Assembly (NCBI GenBank): GCA_019347895.1 | Contig: JAHWKM010000005.1 | Location: 1-60,485 of the forward strand | DNA: 60,485 bases | Direction of reading: 5' to 3' | DNA from: Candidatus Parcubacteria bacterium | GTDB lineage: Bacteria > Patescibacteriota > Saccharimonadia > Saccharimonadales > 2-12-FULL-41-12 | In this document: positions 55,129 through 60,485 of the stretch, in pieces | Layout of the letters: each line of letters opens with the position of its first letter | Numbering within the stretch: the first letter of the stretch is position 1 | Notes under the pieces: model-generated | What the model was told of the DNA's origin: nothing | Database searches by the model: none | What the model saw: the letters and a program-made list of their open reading frames with translations, nothing else | Translations under genes and position numbers: made by a program

Positions 55129-55990
55129 CAGCCAGCAATTTAAATATTCTCTCCAGATCTTTATCGTTTTTATAGGTTATTTTTAAATCTCCCCCTTCAG
55201 ATTTGGGCTTGATTACGACCTTTGCCTCAAGTTTTTTGGAAATCGCCTCGGTCCGGGCGCGGTAATGTTCCAGGTTATTGCTGCCAAGCTTTTTAGCTGG
55301 AGAGGTTTTTTTATGCTCATTGGCATATTGCTCGGCCCGCCTGACTGACCAGCCGTATTTTATTATGGAGTCTAAAAGTTTTTTCTGCTGACCAGGACTA
55401 GCGCTTAAGGATAAAATCGTGCGAGCATGGCCTTCGCTTATTTTGTCATTTTGCAGAGCCTCTCTCGCATCCGGCGGTAATTTTAAAAGCCGGACCATAT
55501 TTACTACTGTAGTCTGGGCTTTGCCTAATTTCTTACCGATTTCCTCATAGCTTAAATTAAACTGCTGGTTAAGCTTGGCGATTGAAATAGCTTGCTCTAG
55601 AGGCGAAAGGTCAACTCGCTGCACGTTTTCCACCAATCCTATCTCCAGCCTTTCTTGCTCTGCGCTGGAGCGGACTAAAACCGGCAGGCTATTTAAGCCG
55701 GCAATTTTGGCCGCCCTAAATCTTCGCTCGCCGGCAATAATCACATATTGACCGTCTTCCGGCCTGACGACCAGCGGCTGCAATATACCGTGGTTTTTAA
55801 TGGATATAGCCAGCTCTTTTAAGCTTGTTTGATCAAAATGCTTCCTGGGCTGGTTCTTATCGGGGCTAACTTCGCTCAGTAATACTTTCTGGATCCGATC
55901 TTTTTTGTCTAGAAGCATAGAGCGGTCAAAATCATCCGGAAGCAAACTGCCGAAGCCTTTGCCTAATCCTTTGCTTGTTTTTTTATTCAT
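55121..55990 (-). CDS. parB: Chromosome partitioning protein ParB
   Basis: LGKGFGSLLPDD...DKNQPRKHFDQTSLKELAISIKNHGILQPLVVRPEDGQYVIIAGERRFRAAKIAGL. Confidence 0.96.
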   Translation of the reverse strand: MNKKTSKGLGKGFGSLLPDDFDRSMLLDKKDRIQKVLLSEVSPDKNQPRKHFDQTSLKELAISIKNHGILQPLVVRPEDGQYVIIAGERRFRAAKIAGLNSLPVLVRSSAEQERLEIGLVENVQRVDLSPLEQAISIAKLNQQFNLSYEEIGKKLGKAQTTVVNMVRLLKLPPDAREALQNDKISEGHARTILSLSASPGQQKKLLDSIIKYGWSVRRAEQYANEHKKTSPAKKLGSNNLEHYRARTEAISKKLEAKVVIKPKSEGGDLKITYKNDKDLERIFKLLAES

Positions 55991-56759
55991 AACCTTCGCT
56001 TCGTTTAACTACTTCTTGAGCCGCTTTTTTATAGGCCCTTGCGCCTTTGCTCCATTTGTCATACTCAGATATAGGTTTGCCGTAACTTGGCGCTTCGGCT
56101 AAACGTACATTCCTTGGGATGACCGCTTGAAAAAGCTTCTCCCCAAAATCACTGCTCAACTCATTATATACTTCACCGCTTAGACTGTTTCTTTTATCAA
56201 ACATTGTAAGCAGTACGCCCATCAGTTCAAGGTCCGGATTCAGCCGGCTCCTTATTTGCTGCATAACCTGCAAAAGCTGGCTAAGCCCTTCCAGCGCGTA
56301 AAACTCCGCTTGTACAGGCACCAGAACACTATCCGATGCTACTAAGGCGTTAACAGTTAGCAATCCTAGCGATGGCGGGCAGTCTATAAGCATAAAGTCA
56401 TATTGGAGTCCGGACAGAATATTTTTTAACGCAAATTCTCTCTCTTGCGCCCCTGCTAATTCAACTTCGCTGCTAGCAAGCCGCGCATTACCCGGCATAA
56501 TAAACAAATTATACAAATCAGTTTTGTAAATTACTTCTTCCGCCTTTTTATGCCCATCAATTGCATCCGCTAGCGTTGCCATTAAAGACTTATCTTCAAC
56601 CCCTAAGCCGCTGGTAGCGTTACCTTGCGGATCAAAATCAACTACAAGTATTTTTTTACCCTTTTTAGCTAAATACGCGCCAATACTTATCGCAGTAGTT
56701 GTTTTACCCACCCCACCCTTTTGATTTAATATTGCGATAATTTTTGATTTCAATTTCAA
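55983..56759 (-). CDS. parA: ParA/Soj ATPase
   Basis: IIAILNQKGGVGKTTTAISIGAYLAKKGKKILVVDFDPQGNATSGLG. Confidence 0.97.
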   Translation of the reverse strand: MKLKSKIIAILNQKGGVGKTTTAISIGAYLAKKGKKILVVDFDPQGNATSGLGVEDKSLMATLADAIDGHKKAEEVIYKTDLYNLFIMPGNARLASSEVELAGAQEREFALKNILSGLQYDFMLIDCPPSLGLLTVNALVASDSVLVPVQAEFYALEGLSQLLQVMQQIRSRLNPDLELMGVLLTMFDKRNSLSGEVYNELSSDFGEKLFQAVIPRNVRLAEAPSYGKPISEYDKWSKGARAYKKAAQEVVKRSEGYE

Positions 56760-57099
56760 GCATCCTAAAAACTTTGTTCCTTCTTAGACTATCATAAATA
56801 CTATAAATTTCATTTTGTATTATGATACTAGCCATATAATACTAGCTTTATTAAATATTCCTCCACTGGTCTGGCAGCGGCACCCTTTTACTAATCTCTT
56901 TTACTTTTACGCGATTTTAGGATCGGGTTAAGAGATTTTAATTATTTGCTAGGACATGTGCGGTAAATGGCGCGCAAGGTACCACTTTATGGCTAAGCGG
57001 TGATGTATTCTACATTAAAAATTAGTTTTGGAGCTTCAACCAAAGTTATAAGTTATAAAAATAGAAACATCAAACATAGAGAAACGATAGAAATGATAG

Positions 57100-57707
57100 A
57101 GGTCGGACCTATAACAGATAATAGGTATACAATTTTTACATTTTTATCTGTTAACTGTCAGCAAGTTAATGCTTAATCTCTTCTAGTTTTCTCTTATACT
57201 CTTCATAATCATAGACAAATTCTATGTATTTTTCTCTATCTTCGTGCATATCGAGTACCTTACTGGTCTTTAACCATTCTGGTTCATTGCCCCGTCGATA
57301 GTAGTCAATGCTCGAGTATGGATATCGTTTCCAGCTTCTTGGATTTAAATGTATATACCGACTAATATGGGTCAGGTAGGTATCGCTGCTAATGCGTGAT
57401 GCTTTATAGCGACCATCGAACAAAGCGCCGGAACGTTTGTATTTTAAGTTGAAATAACGACTGTAACTAATCATTAGGCTTTTCATAAATAAGCTAAGCG
57501 TACTCTTGTCCTTCTGATAAACCAATAAATGGAAATGATTTCTCATTAAACAATAGGTGAGCAATTCTATCCCTGCTCAATCCGCGAGCATAAACATGAT
57601 AATAAGACTCAGGAGCATCAAAACGAATAATATTTGGTGAAGGCATAATAAAATTACAATAGTAAATATCTAAATTGCAATTTCACTATCTGTTTGAGGT
57701 CCGACCT
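57100..57707. mobile_element. RAYT/REP-like module flanked by inverted palindromic ends
   Basis: AGGTCGGACCTATAACAGATAAT (57100-57122) and the inverted AGGTCGGACCTCAAACAGATAGT (57707-57685). Confidence 0.65.
57166..57646 (-). pseudogene. REP-associated tyrosine transposase (RAYT, Y1_Tnp) with internal deletion
   Basis: N-terminus MPSPNIIRFDAPESYYHVYARGLSRD (from 57646) then, in another frame, LTYCLMRNHFHLLVYQKDKSTLSLFMKSLMISYSRYFNLKYKRSGALFDGRYKASRI; middle segment missing. Confidence 0.8.
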
Positions 57708-57878
57708 TTTGCCTCTCGGGTATTAGCAACGGCCGTCATAATATGCCGTTATCGACGTAGCCTGCCTGCGTTAAGATACCGGCCAGCCTCAAAACCCGGG
57801 TTCTCTTACGCCTTACCCAGACTCCTGGTGCCGTTATTGATGACATAACGGCGGTGTTGGATGTTAATTCTCCTTTCG

Positions 57879-60485
57879 TTATAGCGAGCCTAAGCTACCC
57901 GTTATTACCCAGTTAGCGCCGTCACTGGTAATCTGCCGAGTTGTCCACTGCGTACCTATGGCGGTGGTGGCATTGCCGTCAATGGTTTCAGTACCGTCCG
58001 GGTCCATTGTTACGGTATTCAAACTGGAATCAATCTTTTTAATGGTGTAGGTGCGGCCATTGATACCAACAGCTGACGGCAAGCTAATGACAATCGAGCC
58101 ACCCCCTGCATCACCTAAGATAACCGAGTCGGAGGCGGTAGCGGTGTAGTTGGCGGTTTTGGTGGTAATGGCGGTGGTGATGTTGGCTGCGATAAAGCTG
58201 TCGTCAGTCTTCAGCGTGTTGGCCGCACTGCGGTAGAGGTTGGTGTCGGTACCAAAGTACAGGCCGCCGCTGGCAGTTGTAGTGTCGGTACCGACCGTCA
58301 GGATGCCGTTGGCAGGCACGGCGGCCGGACCGACGGCCAGGCGCTGATTGGTGGTGTCGGCTACCAGCAGGTTCTGTCCGGCGGCATTCTGGATATGGAA
58401 AGCGGTAGAGGAGTCGGAACGGTTTTTGAAGATAGCCTCGCCGTTGTTGTTGATTTGAAAGTTAGTACTGTAATCTGTGGTATTTAGAAACTTAAAGGAA
58501 TCAGACTGTACCTGAATGTCTCCTCCGGCGTTGTAATTGCCCAGCTGGATAGAGCTTGTGCCTGAAAGGTATTTTAAGGTGGCGTTGCCAGTACTGCCAT
58601 CAAGAGTAAGTGTCTTATCGGCGCTTAGATTGATATCAGCATTGGCTATAATTTTTCCATCATTAGTGTTTACGCTAAGCAAATTAGTCCCTGCGGCGTT
58701 TTGGACTTGGAAGGCAGTGGCGGAGTTTGTGGCAGTTTGGATACTAAAACTATCATCCGTCTTCAGCACGTTGGCGGCCGAGCGGTAGAGGTTGGTGTCG
58801 GTGCCAAACGTAATACCTCCGGCAGCGGCGGTGTCAGTATCTGCGCCGATATTTATTCTGGAAATCGTCTGGCTGCTGCCAACTTGCAGCTTGCCTTCGA
58901 TAAGGTTCTTGGCAGTCGCACCAGCCGAGAAAAGATTATAGCTATTGGAAGAGCCGACACCTGACTGGTCTTGGATGTAGAGGCCGTAGTTATTGGTGAA
59001 AGTACCACCACCGGAATTAGACGCGGATTGGATGTGTACGCCGTACCCGTCGGTGATGGTTCCGGTGCCAGCGTTCCCTACTATCGCGTTAACGCCTTTT
59101 GCGCTCGTAATAGTTCCGCTACTAGAGTTATAGATAAAATTATTTGATCCTTTGGCGTCAGTTACCGTACCGCTAGATACGTTTTGAGCCGTGAGAAAAG
59201 CACCGCTCAAAAAATCGACACTGCCGGTTCCCCGATGAGTGCCGCCAATGTTGGCGCCTTCCAGAACATAAAAGTTTTGAATATTACCACTTTGGGAGTT
59301 GGCTAAAAGCTGGGCGCCACGGAAGCTTGAGCTAGAAGCGGCAGCCGGGTTACCAGTAATACTGCTGTAGATAGCTTCCCTACCGCCGCCTGCCGTATCG
59401 GTGCGAGTTTCTTCAATGTTAACGGTTGTAGTGCTAAATATATTGGCTGTTGGGCCAAAGGCTGCCCGGCCGGCTACATCAAGATTACCTGCGAAGTTTG
59501 AAGTACCCGTCCCCTGCACCGTCAGATTGGAGCCGGTACCGTTGAGAACAAAGCTGTCATCGGTCTGCAGGGTGTCGGCGGCAGAGCGGTATAAGTTGGT
59601 GTCGGTAGCTGCCGTGCCGTCTCCAAACAGCAGTGCTCCGTCTTGGCGCAGCACGAAGCGGTTAAAGGCGTCGCCACTGACACCGGCACTGAGCGCGCTG
59701 TCGGTGGCGCTGCTCCGGCTAATGTTGAACTGGTCGTTGGTGGCGAGCATATCCGCGCCTCCGCGGAACAATACGGTATCCACTACACCTGCACCATCAC
59801 CCCACCAGTGATTACCATTGCCCTGGATGTAGAAACTAAGCTGGGGGTTTGTGCTGTTGTATGTACTAAATGCAATGTCGGCGGCGTTCCCCCGGTAGAC
59901 GCGGAATTGATCGTCGGTCTGCAGCAGATTAGCCGCTGAACGGTACAGATTCGTATCTGTACCAAAGTACAGGCCGCCAGCCGCTGTAGTGGTGTCTGTG
60001 CCGACAGTAAGAACACCGCCTGCCGGTACGGCAGCCAATCCTACGGCCAGGCGCTGGTTGGTAGTGTCGACTACCAGCAGGTTGCTCCCCGCCGCATTCT
60101 GTACCCGGAAGGCGGTGGTGGAATCAGTGGTGTTCTTGAACAGCCCGCTGCCATTAACCGTCAGATCACCTCCCGTAGTGTTGGTGGTGTTAGGAGTATA
60201 GGCACTGGTGGCCTGTCCGGTGTCGTTGATGGTGGTGGCGGTGACGCTGGTAGCCAGTGAAGTACTGGTAGTACCTTTTAAGACATCGTAGCTGGTGGCG
60301 TTAGCTACGGCTGTCCAGGAGATGGTGTTGTAGTTGGTGGCATCAAGGATGGCGTTGCCGGTGCTAGTGGTACCGGCCGGTCCGGGGATGGTAGCGCCGT
60401 TGGCGTTTTTAGCCACAATGAAGTAGTCGTAGGTAGTAGAGCCGATAGTACCAACGTTGGTAACCGTAGGAGCAGACGGAGTAGC
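57879..60485 (-). CDS. Large repetitive surface/fibre-like protein (5' end beyond window)
   Basis: Repeats such as GLYFGTDTNLYRSAANTLKTDDSF and STAFxIQNAAGxNLLVxDTTNQRLAVG; FnIII-like TSYDVLKGTT; C-terminal tail-fibre-like IVISLPSAVGINGRTYTIKKIDSSLNTVTMDPDGTETIDG; open to window end. Confidence 0.75.
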   Translation of the reverse strand, partial: ATPSAPTVTNVGTIGSTTYDYFIVAKNANGATIPGPAGTTSTGNAILDATNYNTISWTAVANATSYDVLKGTTSTSLATSVTATTINDTGQATSAYTPNTTNTTGGDLTVNGSGLFKNTTDSTTAFRVQNAAGSNLLVVDTTNQRLAVGLAAVPAGGVLTVGTDTTTAAGGLYFGTDTNLYRSAANLLQTDDQFRVYRGNAADIAFSTYNSTNPQLSFYIQGNGNHWWGDGAGVVDTVLFRGGADMLATNDQFNISRSSATDSALSAGVSGDAFNRFVLRQDGALLFGDGTAATDTNLYRSAADTLQTDDSFVLNGTGSNLTVQGTGTSNFAGNLDVAGRAAFGPTANIFSTTTVNIEETRTDTAGGGREAIYSSITGNPAAASSSSFRGAQLLANSQSGNIQNFYVLEGANIGGTHRGTGSVDFLSGAFLTAQNVSSGTVTDAKGSNNFIYNSSSGTITSAKGVNAIVGNAGTGTITDGYGVHIQSASNSGGGTFTNNYGLYIQDQSGVGSSNSYNLFSAGATAKNLIEGKLQVGSSQTISRINIGADTDTAAAGGITFGTDTNLYRSAANVLKTDDSFSIQTATNSATAFQVQNAAGTNLLSVNTNDGKIIANADINLSADKTLTLDGSTGNATLKYLSGTSSIQLGNYNAGGDIQVQSDSFKFLNTTDYSTNFQINNNGEAIFKNRSDSSTAFHIQNAAGQNLLVADTTNQRLAVGPAAVPANGILTVGTDTTTASGGLYFGTDTNLYRSAANTLKTDDSFIAANITTAITTKTANYTATASDSVILGDAGGGSIVISLPSAVGINGRTYTIKKIDSSLNTVTMDPDGTETIDGNATTAIGTQWTTRQITSDGANWVITGSLGSL

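Noticed and set aside
57738-57848. 36-codon ORF MSSITAPGVWVRRKRTRVLRLAGILTQAGYVDNGIL and the GCCGTTAT/ATAACGGC hairpin downstream of the fibre gene
   Set aside because: Short with no recognisable homology; could be a terminator or a gene remnant truncated by the RAYT module, but evidence is insufficient
1-60485. Recoded UGA (genetic code 25) as in some CPR lineages
   Set aside because: RF2 is present and many genes end cleanly at TGA, consistent with code 11

Overview
The window is a gene-dense bacterial chromosome segment of about 60.5 kb with most genes on the minus strand. It looks like a reduced, Candidate Phyla Radiation (Patescibacteria)-type genome. That lineage call is inference from class I LysRS, a short ProRS, glyQS-type GlyRS, standard-code RF1 and RF2, and small conserved operons; no rRNA or tRNA gene is visible. 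The bulk is housekeeping: glyS, recO, xseAB, pyrG, ctpA, prfB-ftsE-ftsX, secA, eno, gpmA, hpf, serS, pheA/tyrA/BCAT, lysK, greA, proS, rseP, frr-tsf-rpsB, rpmE, prfA-prmC, htrA, lepB and parAB. The most interesting signals are these. (1) A classical-looking proline attenuator precedes a glutamate-5-kinase-like gene and proS: a 19-aa leader peptide MIVIKINLIVPPAPINPGG* followed by mutually exclusive antiterminator and terminator pairing. (2) A heliorhodopsin-family 7-TM protein has Arg at the apparent retinal-lysine position, carries a histone-H1-like Lys/Ala tail, heads an aromatic amino-acid gene cluster and is divergent to msrA. (3) A pseudo two-component pair combines a histidine kinase with H-box His->Arg and a receiver with phospho-Asp->Glu. 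(4) A family of large head-to-head multi-hairpin intergenic elements occurs at three loci, with about five core copies whose stems differ in sequence but keep pairing. (5) A structured insert lies between ftsE and ftsX, bounded by a perfect 16-bp inverted repeat. (6) A decayed RAYT (REP-associated transposase) module has palindromic ends, and a related palindrome sits inside prmC. All homology calls come from reading the protein sequences; no database search was run.
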